From Arsukibacterium perlucidum DSM 18276 (lineage in GTDB: Bacteria > Pseudomonadota > Gammaproteobacteria > Enterobacterales > Alteromonadaceae), in the NCBI RefSeq assembly GCF_000382165.1, contig NZ_KB907706.1, positions 1 to 64,000 on the forward strand: 64,000 bases of DNA. Direction: 5' to 3'. Each line of letters begins with the position of its first letter. Positions within the stretch are counted from its first letter, which is position 1. Below, piece after piece: positions 1 to 9,028 of the stretch. Under the pieces are notes generated by a model. The model was given only the letters and a program-made list of their open reading frames with translations, was not told where the DNA came from and did not search any database. The position numbers were made by a program, and so were the translations under genes.

Positions 1-181
1 CCCAATAATTTGAGCCTGAGCAGGCTTCCATCGCAATGGTTGCATCTGGGTAATTAGCTAAGAAGACCAATAAATCTTTGCGTTTAATCGTGCGATTAAA
101 AACCGCTTTACCTGCCTGATTAACGCCACAGATCTGAAAAATACTTTTTGCTAAATCGATTCCAATTAGTGTAACTTTCAT
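1..181 (-). mobile_element. IS110/IS1111-family transposase, N-terminal fragment cut by the window edge
   Basis: The reverse strand from an ATG at 181 stays open for 60 codons to the window edge. It begins MKVTLIGIDLAKSIFQICG and continues with a segment ending in AIAMEACSGSNYW-like residues (TIAMEACSGSNYW). The GIDLAK..FQ and MEACxxxxxW motifs are typical of the RuvC-like DEDD catalytic domain at the N-terminus of IS110-family transposases; the first Asp of the tetrad is in GIDLAK. The Ser-recombinase-like C-terminal part lies outside the window, so integrity cannot be judged. A 10-bp inverted repeat sits just upstream (185-262), which fits the IS1111 subgroup better than the classical IS110 subgroup. 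Family is clear; subgroup is inferred. Confidence 0.88.
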
Positions 182-184
182 TTT

Positions 185-262
185 GGACACCTCATGTAAG
201 CTTATTGACGGTTAACACATCAATAATGGCGCATTGTGACGCCGATTTCACTTGAGGTGTCC
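185..262. repeat. 10-bp perfect inverted repeat upstream of the transposase
   Basis: GGACACCTCA at 185-194 is matched by its exact reverse complement TGAGGTGTCC at 253-262. The 58 bases between them hold no gene. IS1111-type elements carry subterminal inverted repeats, so the 253-262 copy may mark the element end, with the 185-194 copy an internal duplicate next to the transposase start. The partner end is outside the window, so the true IS boundary cannot be fixed. Confidence 0.5.
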
Positions 263-540
263 ATCTCATCATCCCTGTGTTTCGCCCTTCGGGCCGTCGC
301 ACGCGACGTCTTAAAACGCTCCCGGCGTTTTAGTGCTCGCCCCATCCCTGGGGCTCGTCCCGTTGCGACCTGCCTGCGGCAGTCTAAATTCGTTCCTGAT
401 GAATTTGTCGCCATGCTAGTTTATAGCTCCGAACTTATTACTAAGTTTTTGTCGCCGATGGCATATCAGGGGGCGCTTTGGCCTGCCCCTTTGTAAAAGG
501 GGGGAACTAGGGGGGATTTGTTTAGTCGGCATTTATGCTA
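263..540. repeat. non-coding stretch of consecutive small hairpins
   Basis: No gene is supported here; the small open frames are on both strands and have no family signature. The DNA is a chain of short palindromes: GCCC-ttc-GGGC near 282, CGTCGC-ac-GCGACG near 294, AAAACGC-tcccg-GCGTTTT near 313, GCCCC-atccct-GGGGC near 338, CTGC-ctgcg-GCAG near 369 and AAATTC-gttcctgat-GAATTT near 386. It ends with a G-run pair (CCCCTTTGTAAAAGGGG then AGGGGGGATTTG, 484-520), which resembles a widespread intergenic repeat. It is similar in style to 51100-51240. The remainder to 607 shows nothing recognisable. Confidence 0.45.
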
Positions 541-607
541 AATTAACTAAACCCAGTCTGCTATGTACGTTTTATATGCATTTGAACTACCTGACGCGTT
601 TTTTAGC

Positions 608-635
608 TTTACCTTTAAACAGGCTTTTGTATAAT
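608..635 (+). promoter_or_regulatory. sigma70 promoter for tRNA-Trp (and probably holD-rimI)
   Basis: TTTACC at 608-613, a 16-bp spacer and a perfect TATAAT at 630-635. The bases after the -10 are GC-rich (GGCGCC), the discriminator type seen at stringently controlled stable-RNA promoters. The expected start is near 642, about 9 nt before the mature tRNA. Confidence 0.65.
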
Positions 636-650
636 GGCGCCTCCAACGCT

Positions 651-727
651 AGGGGCATAGTTCCAATTGGTAGAACAGCGGTCTCCAAAACCGATGGTTG
701 GGGGTTCGAATCCCTCTGCCCCTGCCA
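651..727 (+). tRNA. tRNA-Trp (anticodon CCA)
   Basis: A full cloverleaf can be drawn: acceptor AGGGGCA pairs with TGCCCCT, D-stem GTTC/GAAC, anticodon loop CTCCAAA with CCA in the anticodon position, T-stem GGGGG/CCCTC with one G-T wobble and loop TTCGAAT, discriminator G and an encoded CCA end. It closely resembles E. coli tRNA-Trp. One oddity is that the outermost anticodon-stem pair (27-43) reads G-A instead of a Watson-Crick pair. holD starts 13 nt downstream, so tRNA processing probably releases the holD-rimI message. Confidence 0.95.
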
Positions 728-739
728 CTTCTGTTTATT

Positions 740-1087
740 ATGAATATATCAGCCAGTCAAACTCAGTTACTCCGTCAGCTTAATATTAAGCCGCTGCAGG
801 CTCGTTCGTCTTTTTTTCCGGCGTCAGTTAATCAAGCTGCAACTGAGACCTCAGATACTGCGCAGTTGTTACAGCCGGACGATTGTTTATTAAGTTCTGA
901 TATTAAACACCTGCTGGCACAAACTACCGTAAGTGAATGGTTGCTAGACGCCGCCAGCAGCGAATGTACGCTTCATGATAACGGTAGCTTACTTATTACT
1001 CCTGCACTTGGCGCAATACAACAACCTGTGTTGAAGCGACAGCTTTGGGCATTGTTGCAAACACATTTAGCTGACAATGCTAATTAA
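740..1087 (+). CDS. holD: DNA polymerase III psi subunit
   Basis: Psi links the chi subunit, and through it SSB, to the clamp-loader complex of the replicative polymerase. The call rests on the N-terminus MNISASQTQLLRQLNI, which matches the short clamp-loader-binding segment of HolD proteins, on the 115-residue length (E. coli 137), and on the conserved holD-rimI arrangement. The ATG at 740 is preferred because an upstream in-frame start would lie inside the tRNA. It overlaps rimI by 11 nt, implying translational coupling. HolD is poorly conserved in sequence, so context carries much of the weight. Confidence 0.75.
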   Translation: MNISASQTQLLRQLNIKPLQARSSFFPASVNQAATETSDTAQLLQPDDCLLSSDIKHLLAQTTVSEWLLDAASSECTLHDNGSLLITPALGAIQQPVLKRQLWALLQTHLADNAN

Positions 1088-1526
1088 ACCCCTTTCGGTT
1101 GCGGATATTCCCGCTCTGCTTGCAATTGAAACAGTAGCGAACCTTTACCCCTGGACTGAGGGCGTATTTAAGTCCTGCTTCGGTAGCCAGTATTTCAACT
1201 TTGGCCTATTCGAAAATGACAAACTGTTGGGTTTCTATTTTGGTCAGTTTATTGCCATCGAAAGTCAGCTATTTAATATCTGCGTCAGTACCAGTCAACA
1301 AGGTAACGGGCTTGGAGGGAAGTTGCTTAGCCATTTTATTGCAGAGTCTGAACAACGTAATGCTGCAGAGGCGTGGCTGGAAGTCAGGGCTTCTAATCAA
1401 TCTGCTATTCATTTATATCAGAAGCATGGTTTTATTGAGGCTGGCTGCCGGCCAAATTACTATAGCAGTGCCAACGGTAAAGAAGACGCCATAATGATGT
1501 GCTTGCCTCTTAGCTTTACAAATTAA
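1077..1526 (+). CDS. rimI: ribosomal protein S18 alanine N-acetyltransferase
   Basis: A 149-residue GNAT acetyltransferase (E. coli RimI 148) that acetylates the N-terminal alanine of bS18 with acetyl-CoA. The CoA pyrophosphate loop is QQGNGLGG at about residues 74-81, and the C-terminal LYQKHGFIEAGCRPNYY is the usual RimI ending. The ATG at 1077 lies inside the end of holD. Position between holD and prfC is the same as in enterics apart from the missing yjjG. Confidence 0.93.
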   Translation: MLIKPLSVADIPALLAIETVANLYPWTEGVFKSCFGSQYFNFGLFENDKLLGFYFGQFIAIESQLFNICVSTSQQGNGLGGKLLSHFIAESEQRNAAEAWLEVRASNQSAIHLYQKHGFIEAGCRPNYYSSANGKEDAIMMCLPLSFTN

Positions 1527-1554
1527 TCCCACGCTGTGCCAGCGGCAGTGATGC

Positions 1555-1563
1555 TGTTATAAT
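1555..1563 (+). promoter_or_regulatory. extended -10 promoter upstream of prfC
   Basis: TGTTATAAT: a perfect TATAAT at 1558-1563 preceded by TGn. No good -35 is visible at the right spacing, as expected for extended -10 promoters. It lies 66 bp before the prfC ATG. Confidence 0.45.
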
Positions 1564-1628
1564 CCCCGACAATTATTTTTCATTGTTTTGCCAGCCAGTT
1601 CTCTGGTTGTTAACTGATATTGGATACC

Positions 1629-3215
1629 ATGAATAAAGATAAATTTCTGCATGAAATAGACAGCAGACGTACCTTCGCTATTATTTCTCACCCCGATGCC
1701 GGTAAAACTACCATCACTGAAAAAGTGTTACTTTTCGGGCACCTGATCCAAAAGGCTGGCACCGTAAAAGGAAAAAAATCTGGCCAGTTTGCAACCTCTG
1801 ACTGGATGGAGATGGAGAAAGAACGTGGTATTTCTGTTACTACTTCGGTTATGCAGTTTCCTTATAATGATTGCCTGGTCAACCTGCTGGATACCCCGGG
1901 CCACGAAGATTTCTCGGAAGATACTTACCGAACTCTAACTGCCGTAGACTCGTGTTTAATGGTCATCGATGGCGCCAAAGGTGTTGAAGACCGGACCATT
2001 AAACTGATGGAAGTCACCCGGCTACGTGATACACCTATTATTACCTTTATGAACAAGATGGACCGAGATATCCGTGACCCGGTCGATTTGCTGGATGAAG
2101 TAGAAAGCGTGTTAAAAATCGCCTGTGCGCCGATTACCTGGCCGATTGGCTCGGGTAAAGAGTTTAAAGGGGTTTATCATATCCTGCGTGATGAAATCAT
2201 GCTGTATAAATCGGGCATGGGCCACACCATTCAGGACTTAGATGTTATTAAAGGTCTGGATAATCCGGAGCTGGATAAGCGGATAGGGTATTACGCCGCA
2301 CAGTTGCGTGATGAGATGGAGCTGGTACAAGGCGCCAGTAACGAGTTTGATCAGGACATGTTTTTAAAAGGCGAACTCACCCCGGTATTCTTCGGCACTG
2401 CATTGGGTAACTTTGGGGTTGATCACATGCTTGACGGCCTGACTGAGTGGGCGCCTAAGCCTCAATCTCGCTTAACCAATACCCGTAAGGTCGAGCCTGC
2501 TGAGCCAGGATTCAGTGGTTTTGTATTTAAAATACAGGCTAATATGGACCCTAAGCACCGCGATCGGGTGGCGTTTTTACGGATTGTTTCCGGTAAGTAT
2601 GAAAAGGGTATGAAAGTGCGCCATGTCCGGATCGGTAAAGATGTGCTGATCCCGCAAGCACTCACTTTCCTCGCCGGCGATCGGGAGCATCTGGATGAGG
2701 CTTACCCTGGCGATATTATTGGTTTACATAACCATGGCACTATTAAAATTGGCGATACTTTCACTACCGGCGAGGATATGCAGTTTAGCGGTATTCCAAA
2801 TTTTGCGCCTGAGCTATTCCGTCGGATCCGGTTACGTGACCCGTTAAAGCAAAAACAGTTACTCAAAGGCCTGGTACAATTATCGGAAGAGGGCGCGGTG
2901 CAGGTATTCCGGCCACTGGATACTAACGATTTAATCGTTGGCGCGGTAGGTGTGCTGCAGTTTGATGTGGTGGTTAGTCGCTTAAAGTCAGAGTACAACG
3001 TTGATGCAATCTATGAGAGCGTTAATGTCGCGACAGCACGCTGGGTATACAGCGATGATGGAAAAGCCTTACAGGAGTTCCAGAATAAAGCCAGCGCTAA
3101 CCTGGCACTGGATGGTGGGGATAACCTGACCTATATTGCGCCAACCATGGTTAACCTGAACCTGGCAACGGAGCGCTATCCGAAAATTTCCTTCCAGAAA
3201 ACCCGTGAACACTAA
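1629..3215 (+). CDS. prfC: peptide chain release factor 3 (RF3)
   Basis: RF3 is a translational GTPase that removes RF1/RF2 from the ribosome after peptide release. The 528-residue protein has the G1 loop SHPDAGKTT (residues 20-28), the switch II motif DTPGHEDF and the NKMD base-recognition motif, and aligns along its length with E. coli RF3 (529 aa), ending in the same KTREH-type C-terminus. The ATG at 1629 (MNKDKF) is preferred over a TTG at 1620. argS follows after 12 nt and is probably co-transcribed. Confidence 0.97.
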   Translation: MNKDKFLHEIDSRRTFAIISHPDAGKTTITEKVLLFGHLIQKAGTVKGKKSGQFATSDWMEMEKERGISVTTSVMQFPYNDCLVNLLDTPGHEDFSEDTYRTLTAVDSCLMVIDGAKGVEDRTIKLMEVTRLRDTPIITFMNKMDRDIRDPVDLLDEVESVLKIACAPITWPIGSGKEFKGVYHILRDEIMLYKSGMGHTIQDLDVIKGLDNPELDKRIGYYAAQLRDEMELVQGASNEFDQDMFLKGELTPVFFGTALGNFGVDHMLDGLTEWAPKPQSRLTNTRKVEPAEPGFSGFVFKIQANMDPKHRDRVAFLRIVSGKYEKGMKVRHVRIGKDVLIPQALTFLAGDREHLDEAYPGDIIGLHNHGTIKIGDTFTTGEDMQFSGIPNFAPELFRRIRLRDPLKQKQLLKGLVQLSEEGAVQVFRPLDTNDLIVGAVGVLQFDVVVSRLKSEYNVDAIYESVNVATARWVYSDDGKALQEFQNKASANLALDGGDNLTYIAPTMVNLNLATERYPKISFQKTREH

Positions 3216-3227
3216 CAGGCTGGTGAT

Positions 3228-4967
3228 ATGAATATTAAGCAACTTCTTAGCGACAGAACTTTAGCTGCCTTTACGGCGTTAGGTTTGCCGGAAGGCACTA
3301 ATCCGGCCGTTACCCAAAGCACCCGGCCAGAATTTGGGGAGTATCAGATAAACGGCGCTATGGGCGCGGCTAAGTCATTGAAAACCAACCCCAGAGAGCT
3401 GGCCAGTAAACTATTGGCGTTGCTCGATTTAAGCGATATTGCTGAAAAAGCAGAGATAGCAGGCCCGGGTTTTATTAATGTAACACTTAAGGCGGACTGG
3501 CTGGCGCAGCAGCTAAAGCTGGCTAGCGGGGATAAACGCCTGGGGGTAGGTATTAACTCACAGCCGCAAACGGTAGTGGTTGATTACTCGGCGCCTAATT
3601 TAGCTAAAGAGATGCACGTTGGCCATTTACGCTCAACCATTATTGGTGATGCGGTGGTTCGCACCCTGGAGTTCTGGGGGGATAAAGTCATTCGGCAGAA
3701 CCATATGGGTGACTGGGGCACCCAGTTTGGGATGTTGATTGCTCACTTAGAAGATAAGCTGGCCGCCGGCATCGACTTAGAGCAGGTAGCGCTGGCCGAT
3801 CTGGAAGACTTTTACCGCGAAGCAAAAAAGCGTTTTGATGATGAAGCCGGCTTTGCCGATAAGTCGCGCGAGTATGTGGTTAAACTGCAAAGTGGAGACA
3901 GCCACTGCCAAAAGCTGTGGCAGCTGTTTATTGATACCTCAATTAAACACAGTGACGAGGTGTATCAGAAACTAAATGTCACGCTAAAGCATGCTGATAT
4001 TAAACCGGAAAGTGCCTATAACAGCATGTTGCAGGGCATTGTCGACGACTTAAAGCAGCAAAAGCTGGCGGTGGAAAGCATGGGCGCGCTGGTGGTGTTT
4101 TTAACTGAGCTGGCCGACAAAGAAGGTAACCCGTCGCCCTTTATTGTTCAGAAAACCGGTGGTGGCTTTTTATATTCAACTACCGATTTGGCCGCTTGCC
4201 AGTATCGCAGTCATGAATTATCAGCGGATCGGATTATTATTTTTACCGATGCCCGCCAGGCGCTGCACTTTAAACAGGTAGAGTTGGTATCACGTAAAGC
4301 AGGCTATCTGCGCGATAATACAGCTTATGATCACTGCCCGTTTGGCACCATGATGGGTGAAGACGGCAAGCCGTTTAAAACCCGCACCGGCGGTACCGTG
4401 AAGCTGGTCGATTTGCTGGAAGAGGCCGTGGTACGTGCTAATACTGTGTTGCAGGATAAAGCCACTGATTTAACTGCTGACGAAATAGCTGACATTGCCA
4501 ATAAAGTAGGGATCGGCGCGGTTAAATTTGCTGACTTATCAAAAAACCGTACCAGTGACTATATTTTTAGCTGGGATGCCATGCTCAGCTTTGAAGGCGC
4601 TACTGCACCATATTTGCAATATGCTTATACCCGGGTGCGCAGTATTTTGCGTAAAGCTGGAGTGGCTGATAATTTTAGTGCTGAAATACTAATTGGTTCG
4701 GCTCAGGAGAAGCAGCTGGCCGTTAAGTTACTGCGGTTGGAAGAAACCCTGCAAATGGTAATAAAAGACGCCCAGCCTAATTTGCTGTGTAATTATTTAT
4801 ATGAGCTGGCCAGTTTGTACATGAGCTTCTACGAAGCCTGCCCTATCCTTAAAGAAGGGATTGAACCAGAATTACGCAACAGTCGTTTAATGCTCAGTAT
4901 TTTAGCATCCAAAGTGCTGCAGCAAGGCTTAGACTTGCTGGGTATCGAGGTAATGGAGCGCATGTAA
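3228..4967 (+). CDS. argS: arginyl-tRNA synthetase
   Basis: Class I synthetase charging tRNA-Arg. The 579-residue protein carries the ArgS N-terminal Add-1 domain, the HIGH signature as HVGH (residues 130-133, in [13 protein letters not shown]), a degenerate KMSKS region ([15 protein letters not shown]) typical of ArgS, and the C-terminal DALR anticodon-binding domain ending in LGIEVMERM. Its TAA stop overlaps the pdxH ATG by one base, so prfC-argS-pdxH looks like one transcript. Confidence 0.97.
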   Translation: MNIKQLLSDRTLAAFTALGLPEGTNPAVTQSTRPEFGEYQINGAMGAAKSLKTNPRELASKLLALLDLSDIAEKAEIAGPGFINVTLKADWLAQQLKLASGDKRLGVGINSQPQTVVVDYSAPNLAKEMHVGHLRSTIIGDAVVRTLEFWGDKVIRQNHMGDWGTQFGMLIAHLEDKLAAGIDLEQVALADLEDFYREAKKRFDDEAGFADKSREYVVKLQSGDSHCQKLWQLFIDTSIKHSDEVYQKLNVTLKHADIKPESAYNSMLQGIVDDLKQQKLAVESMGALVVFLTELADKEGNPSPFIVQKTGGGFLYSTTDLAACQYRSHELSADRIIIFTDARQALHFKQVELVSRKAGYLRDNTAYDHCPFGTMMGEDGKPFKTRTGGTVKLVDLLEEAVVRANTVLQDKATDLTADEIADIANKVGIGAVKFADLSKNRTSDYIFSWDAMLSFEGATAPYLQYAYTRVRSILRKAGVADNFSAEILIGSAQEKQLAVKLLRLEETLQMVIKDAQPNLLCNYLYELASLYMSFYEACPILKEGIEPELRNSRLMLSILASKVLQQGLDLLGIEVMERM

Positions 4968-5605
4968 TGAAAATCGACGATATTCGCCGCAGCTACACTA
5001 AAGATAAGCTGGATGCAGAGAAGCTTAATCCGGATCCTATAGCGCAGTTTGAGTTATGGTTAAAAGATGCTATAGCAGCAGAACTGCCTGATCCGACTGC
5101 AATGTGTGTGGCGAGTGTCGATAGCCGGGGCCAGCCGTCACAGCGGCTGGTGCTGCTAAAAGATGTTAATCAGGATGGTTTTACCTTCTACACTAACCTA
5201 GGAAGCCGCAAGGCAACAGAGCTCAGTGCTAACCCTAAGGTATGCTTACACTTTCCATGGCATCCATTAGAGCGGCAGGTTATTGTCTATGGTACGGCCG
5301 AGCGGGTACCTAATAGCCAGGTAATGAAGTACTTTTTATCGAGACCGAAAGAAAGCCAACTTGCAGCCTGGGCGTCAGAGCAAAGCCGGCCGGTATCAAC
5401 CCGCCAGGCGCTGCTACAGAAATTTGCAGAAATAAAACATAAGTTTGAACATGGCGAAGTACCGCTGCCATCGTTCTGGGGCGGTTTTTTAGTACGGCCA
5501 CAGCAAATAGAATTCTGGCAGGGTGGTGAACACCGGCTACATGACCGCTTTATGTACAGTAAGTCAGCCGGTAACAGCTGGGATATCGAAAGGTTATGCC
5601 CTTAA
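4967..5605 (+). CDS. pdxH: pyridoxamine/pyridoxine 5'-phosphate oxidase
   Basis: FMN-dependent oxidase making pyridoxal 5'-phosphate. The 212-residue protein (E. coli 218) contains the FMN and substrate segments SQRLVLLKDV, FYTNLGSRKATEL and FWQGGEHRLHDRF, the last matching the conserved C-terminal WxGxxxRxHDR signature. The N-terminal IRRSYTKDKL is also conserved in PdxH. It starts within the argS stop codon and overlaps the following TatD-family gene by 10 nt if that gene starts at 5596. Confidence 0.96.
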   Translation: MKIDDIRRSYTKDKLDAEKLNPDPIAQFELWLKDAIAAELPDPTAMCVASVDSRGQPSQRLVLLKDVNQDGFTFYTNLGSRKATELSANPKVCLHFPWHPLERQVIVYGTAERVPNSQVMKYFLSRPKESQLAAWASEQSRPVSTRQALLQKFAEIKHKFEHGEVPLPSFWGGFLVRPQQIEFWQGGEHRLHDRFMYSKSAGNSWDIERLCP

Positions 5606-6399
5606 CCAGCTACAGGCCGGCCACGGTTAAGTTGTTTGATACTCACTGCCATCTCGATTTACCCGAGCTTGCCAAGGCGCAAGATCTGCACTGGCAACAG
5701 GCGCAAGATGCCGGGGTTGCCGCTCTAGTTATCCCTGCGGTGGAGCAAGCTGCCTGGCAAAATCTGCTTAAGCTCCACGCCAGCCAACCAGCCTGGCATA
5801 TCGCGCTGGGTATTCATCCCTGGTGGGCCGCTAAACATGATTTAGCCGATATCGGGCTGCTAAACCAACTTCTCCAACAATATACCGACGAGGTTTGTGC
5901 TATTGGTGAAATTGGCCTCGACTTTGCGCTGGCTGAGGATACATTTGACCAGCAACTGCAGTTGTTTGCGGCGCAGCTCAATCTGGCAAAGCAATACGCT
6001 AAACCGGTGATCCTGCATCATAGCAAAAGCCAGCCCCAGCTTTTGGCCGAGCTGAAAAGACAACAGTTCACTGAAGGTGGTATCTTGCATGCATTTTCCG
6101 GCAGCCAGCAGCAAGCCAAAGCTTTTCTGGATCTGGGTTTTAAGCTGGGCATTGGCGGCACCATAACATATGAGCGGGCACGTAAAACCCAAATTTCTGT
6201 GCAGAAATTGCCGCTAGATAGCTTTGTGCTTGAAACTGATGCGCCGGCGATGCCGCTTGCAGGTTTTCAGGGCGAAATTAACACCCCGGCTCAGCTGAAC
6301 AGAATCTTTGCAGCGTTTTGTAAGTTGCGAACCGAACCTGCAGAGCAGCTTGCTGCTGCATTGTGGCGTAATACCGAGCAGGTATTACGGCTTGCTTAA
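5596..6399 (+). CDS. yjjV: TatD-family metal-dependent deoxyribonuclease (YjjV-like)
   Basis: A 267-residue TIM-barrel hydrolase of the TatD family. Metal ligands are readable: DTHCHLD near the N-terminus, GEIGLDF, ILHHSK, ILHAFSG and LETDAP. The YjjV-type ending suggests YjjV rather than TatD or YcfH. The ATG at 5596 overlaps pdxH; a TTG at about 5631 just before FDTHCHLD would give a more typical length and is a reasonable alternative. Proteins of this family have 3'-5' exonuclease activity; the physiological role of YjjV is uncertain. Confidence 0.85.
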   Translation: MPLTSYRPATVKLFDTHCHLDLPELAKAQDLHWQQAQDAGVAALVIPAVEQAAWQNLLKLHASQPAWHIALGIHPWWAAKHDLADIGLLNQLLQQYTDEVCAIGEIGLDFALAEDTFDQQLQLFAAQLNLAKQYAKPVILHHSKSQPQLLAELKRQQFTEGGILHAFSGSQQQAKAFLDLGFKLGIGGTITYERARKTQISVQKLPLDSFVLETDAPAMPLAGFQGEINTPAQLNRIFAAFCKLRTEPAEQLAAALWRNTEQVLRLA

Positions 6400-6972
6400 G
6401 CGGAAGCCTTGCCTGGATAAGCGCGAAAAGCTCCTGCGTAGTAAATAACCAATCAGACCTGTTAGTAGCAGTAGCAATAGTAAATGATGCATCAACTGTT
6501 GCCAGCGCGCAAAGCTTGGGTTGAGTTTAGTATCAGGTTGCAGACTAATTTTAATATAACCAAGTAATTGCTGCTGGCTACGGATCTCCTGCACCAGCGG
6601 CACCAAAGGCTGGTTGGCAAACTTGCCATACATTAATCTGGCTGCGGCACTGGCTTCTGACCAGCTGATACGCACGCCATTGCTGTCGTAAAACACCACG
6701 TCGTACAAAAAAGGGCTGGCAGCAATATTTCTGGTAAGTTGTTCCAGGCCATCAAGCTGATCATTTTCAATCAGGTAGGCTGCAGCCTGCGATAGGGTAA
6801 TAAGATTCTCCCGCATCAGTTGCTCAGCCTGACTTTGCAGAATTGTCTGCCCCTGATGGCTGGTTTTTACCCAGCTATTTAGCACAAACCAAATACCCAA
6901 TACCGCGATAGCCAGTTGAATCAGCTTAATATAACTTGAAGTAGAGCTTGGTATTGAGATATTGTTCTGCAT
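6385..6972 (-). CDS. smp: membrane protein of the Smp/YtjB (AhpA) family
   Basis: A 195-residue inner-membrane protein with one TM helix near residues 15-34, a periplasmic middle (SQAEQLMRENLITLSQAAAYLI, a sensor-like helical stretch) and a second TM helix near 160-178 (LMHHLLLLLLLTGLIGYLL). Position divergent to serB is the hallmark of Smp/YtjB in gammaproteobacteria. Its end overlaps the 3' end of the TatD-family gene by about 15 nt, so the two genes converge tightly. Molecular function is unknown. Confidence 0.8.
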   Translation of the reverse strand: MQNNISIPSSTSSYIKLIQLAIAVLGIWFVLNSWVKTSHQGQTILQSQAEQLMRENLITLSQAAAYLIENDQLDGLEQLTRNIAASPFLYDVVFYDSNGVRISWSEASAAARLMYGKFANQPLVPLVQEIRSQQQLLGYIKISLQPDTKLNPSFARWQQLMHHLLLLLLLTGLIGYLLRRSFSRLSRQGFRLSKP

Positions 6973-7025
6973 ATTTTGCTATTGAAACAAACAACCGCTG
7001 CTGGCTTGAATGCGCTAAGCATGCC

Positions 7026-8114
7026 ATGGTATTAACTTCAAGTATAGGTTACCCATTGTCGTTCTCAATTTTAGTCAGTCCAATGCAGCTGACCAGCGCC
7101 GGATTTACCGCACTACTGGCCGAACATAATGCCCTGTGGATACAAGCTGAAGGTACGCAACTCCGGCTGCAAACATCAAAGCCAACAGATTTGCTCCCTG
7201 AAGTTAAGCCAGAGAATGCTAATACAGCTGAACGTGGTGTTAGTTCTATCCGTTTGTTTGGCAAACCAGCAGATGGCTTGCTGCTCTGCGAGCTTTGTCT
7301 GTTAATGCCGGCAAGTACCGGATTAAAAGTGTCATTATTACAGCCACACCCGCGGTTACCGGCGGCTTTACTGATCCAGCTGACTGCTGAGTTATCAGCT
7401 GAGCTGCAACAGCAGTTACATACCTTTGCTAATCAACAGCAGATTGAATTAGTTTATCTGAACCAGGTTGTACAGTTATCAAAACCTGGCTTGTTAGTAA
7501 TGGATATGGACTCTACCGCCATAAGTATTGAATGTATTGATGAAATTGCCGCTCTGGCAGGGGTTGGTCCGCAGGTCGCGGCCGTTACCGCAAGGGCAAT
7601 GAATGGTGAACTGGACTTTGCTGCCAGCCTTACTGAGCGGGTTGCTGCCTTAAAAGGTGCGCCGCAATCAATATTGCAACAGGTGGTAGCTGATTTGCCT
7701 TTAATGCCAGGCTTAACCGAGCTGGTTAGCCACTTGCAGCAACGGCAGTGGCGGGTTGCTATCGCCTCTGGTGGCTTTACTTATTTTACTGATGTACTGC
7801 AACAGCAGCTTGGGCTTAGCGCTACTTTTGCTAATGTATTAGAGATTGAGAACGGCGTAATAACCGGAAAGGTCGCAGGCGATATAGTTGATGCAAATAC
7901 TAAAGCCAGGGCGGTTACCCAGCTTGCTGAAACCTATGGTATAGCCGCTGAGCAGACAGTTGCTATTGGCGACGGTGCAAATGACTTACCTATGTTAAAA
8001 ACGGCGGCACTTGGCGTGGCTTTCCATGCTAAACCCAAGGTTCAGGCTGCAGTGTCAGCCAGAATAAACCAGGGGTCATTACTGCAATTGTTGTATTTAC
8101 TGGACCCTGCATGA
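7026..8114 (+). CDS. serB: phosphoserine phosphatase
   Basis: HAD-superfamily enzyme for the last step of serine synthesis. The nucleophile motif DMDST lies at about residues 160-164, followed by SGGF (motif II Ser), the conserved Lys region and GDGANDLPM (motif IV); the C-terminal 220 residues track E. coli SerB closely. Three starts are possible: 6948 would overlap the smp start, the ATG at 7026 gives 362 aa and the ATG at 7083 gives 343 aa (E. coli 322). The 7026 start is chosen provisionally. The next gene overlaps by an ATGA junction. Confidence 0.93.
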   Translation: MVLTSSIGYPLSFSILVSPMQLTSAGFTALLAEHNALWIQAEGTQLRLQTSKPTDLLPEVKPENANTAERGVSSIRLFGKPADGLLLCELCLLMPASTGLKVSLLQPHPRLPAALLIQLTAELSAELQQQLHTFANQQQIELVYLNQVVQLSKPGLLVMDMDSTAISIECIDEIAALAGVGPQVAAVTARAMNGELDFAASLTERVAALKGAPQSILQQVVADLPLMPGLTELVSHLQQRQWRVAIASGGFTYFTDVLQQQLGLSATFANVLEIENGVITGKVAGDIVDANTKARAVTQLAETYGIAAEQTVAIGDGANDLPMLKTAALGVAFHAKPKVQAAVSARINQGSLLQLLYLLDPA

Positions 8115-9016
8115 AGCATCAACAAAGTTCAGTATTTGTTGACCTAGAGCAGTATCAGCTGCATTTACGCCGCTTAATACCCCTGCAAAATACCCTGACT
8201 CCGGTTTTGTTTTTACACGGTGCAATAGAGAATGGCCGTATTTTCTATAGTCATTCAGGTAGAGGCTTAGCCTGTTATCTGGCTGATCAGGGTTTTATTG
8301 GCTACTGTGCTGATTTTGCTGGCCGGGGGTTGTCACAACCGCAGCTCAGTACTGGTTTTAACCAGAGCCAGCATCAGGTAATTACCCGGGATATTCCGGC
8401 GTTGATTGAATTCGTATATCAGCAGCATCAGCAACCTCTAACCATAATTGCTCATTCATGGGGAGGCGTGCTGCTGGCTGCGACACTGGCTCGTTTTCCT
8501 GAGTTAATTAACAAAGTGCGCGCTAAAGTGTATTTTGGTACCAAAAGAGTGATCAGTGTCCGGAGTCTGGAGCGCAAAATTAAAATAGACTGGCTCTGGA
8601 ACCGCCTTGCGCCATGGCTTGGCCGAAAGTATGGTTATGTACCGGCAAGGCAGTGGCGCTTTGGCGCTGACAATGAACCGACAGAGTTTTTATCTGATAC
8701 CATTAACTGGATTAAAGGCGCGCCTTTTGCGGATATAACAGATGGTTTTGATTATGCAGCGGCCAGCAAACAGATTGATTGGCCTCCCAGTTGGCATTTT
8801 GCTGCGGTAAGAGACACTGTGCTGGGGCATCCGACCGATGTGCAGCATTTTATTCAGGAAACCGGCCAGCAACAGGGTAAATATACTTTACTGGGGCGGG
8901 AGCAGGGATATTTGCAGGATTACGACCATATTTCGATGCTGACTCATCCCAGTGCCAACGAAGATCATTTTGTTAAGCTTAATCACTGGCTGGTAAATCT
9001 GGCGGACCAGGGGTAA
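8111..9016 (+). CDS. alpha/beta-hydrolase family protein
   Basis: A 301-residue alpha/beta hydrolase, coupled to serB by an ATGA overlap. Visible elements are the oxyanion LFLHGAIENG, the nucleophile elbow AHSWGG (Ser at about residue 116) and a late His in YDHISML. The fold suggests an esterase or lipase-like enzyme, but no substrate can be named. No signal peptide, so cytoplasmic. The serB link is positional only. Confidence 0.8.
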   Translation: MKHQQSSVFVDLEQYQLHLRRLIPLQNTLTPVLFLHGAIENGRIFYSHSGRGLACYLADQGFIGYCADFAGRGLSQPQLSTGFNQSQHQVITRDIPALIEFVYQQHQQPLTIIAHSWGGVLLAATLARFPELINKVRAKVYFGTKRVISVRSLERKIKIDWLWNRLAPWLGRKYGYVPARQWRFGADNEPTEFLSDTINWIKGAPFADITDGFDYAAASKQIDWPPSWHFAAVRDTVLGHPTDVQHFIQETGQQQGKYTLLGREQGYLQDYDHISMLTHPSANEDHFVKLNHWLVNLADQG

Positions 9017-9028
9017 CAAGCCGGTTTT

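Noticed and set aside
236-496. Open frames on both strands of the hairpin-rich region (86 and 64 residues)
   Set aside because: They arise from palindromic DNA, lack a ribosome-binding site and match no family.
651-727. tRNA-Trp as an amber suppressor
   Set aside because: The anticodon loop reads CTCCAAA with CCA, which decodes UGG; only the stem mismatch is unusual.
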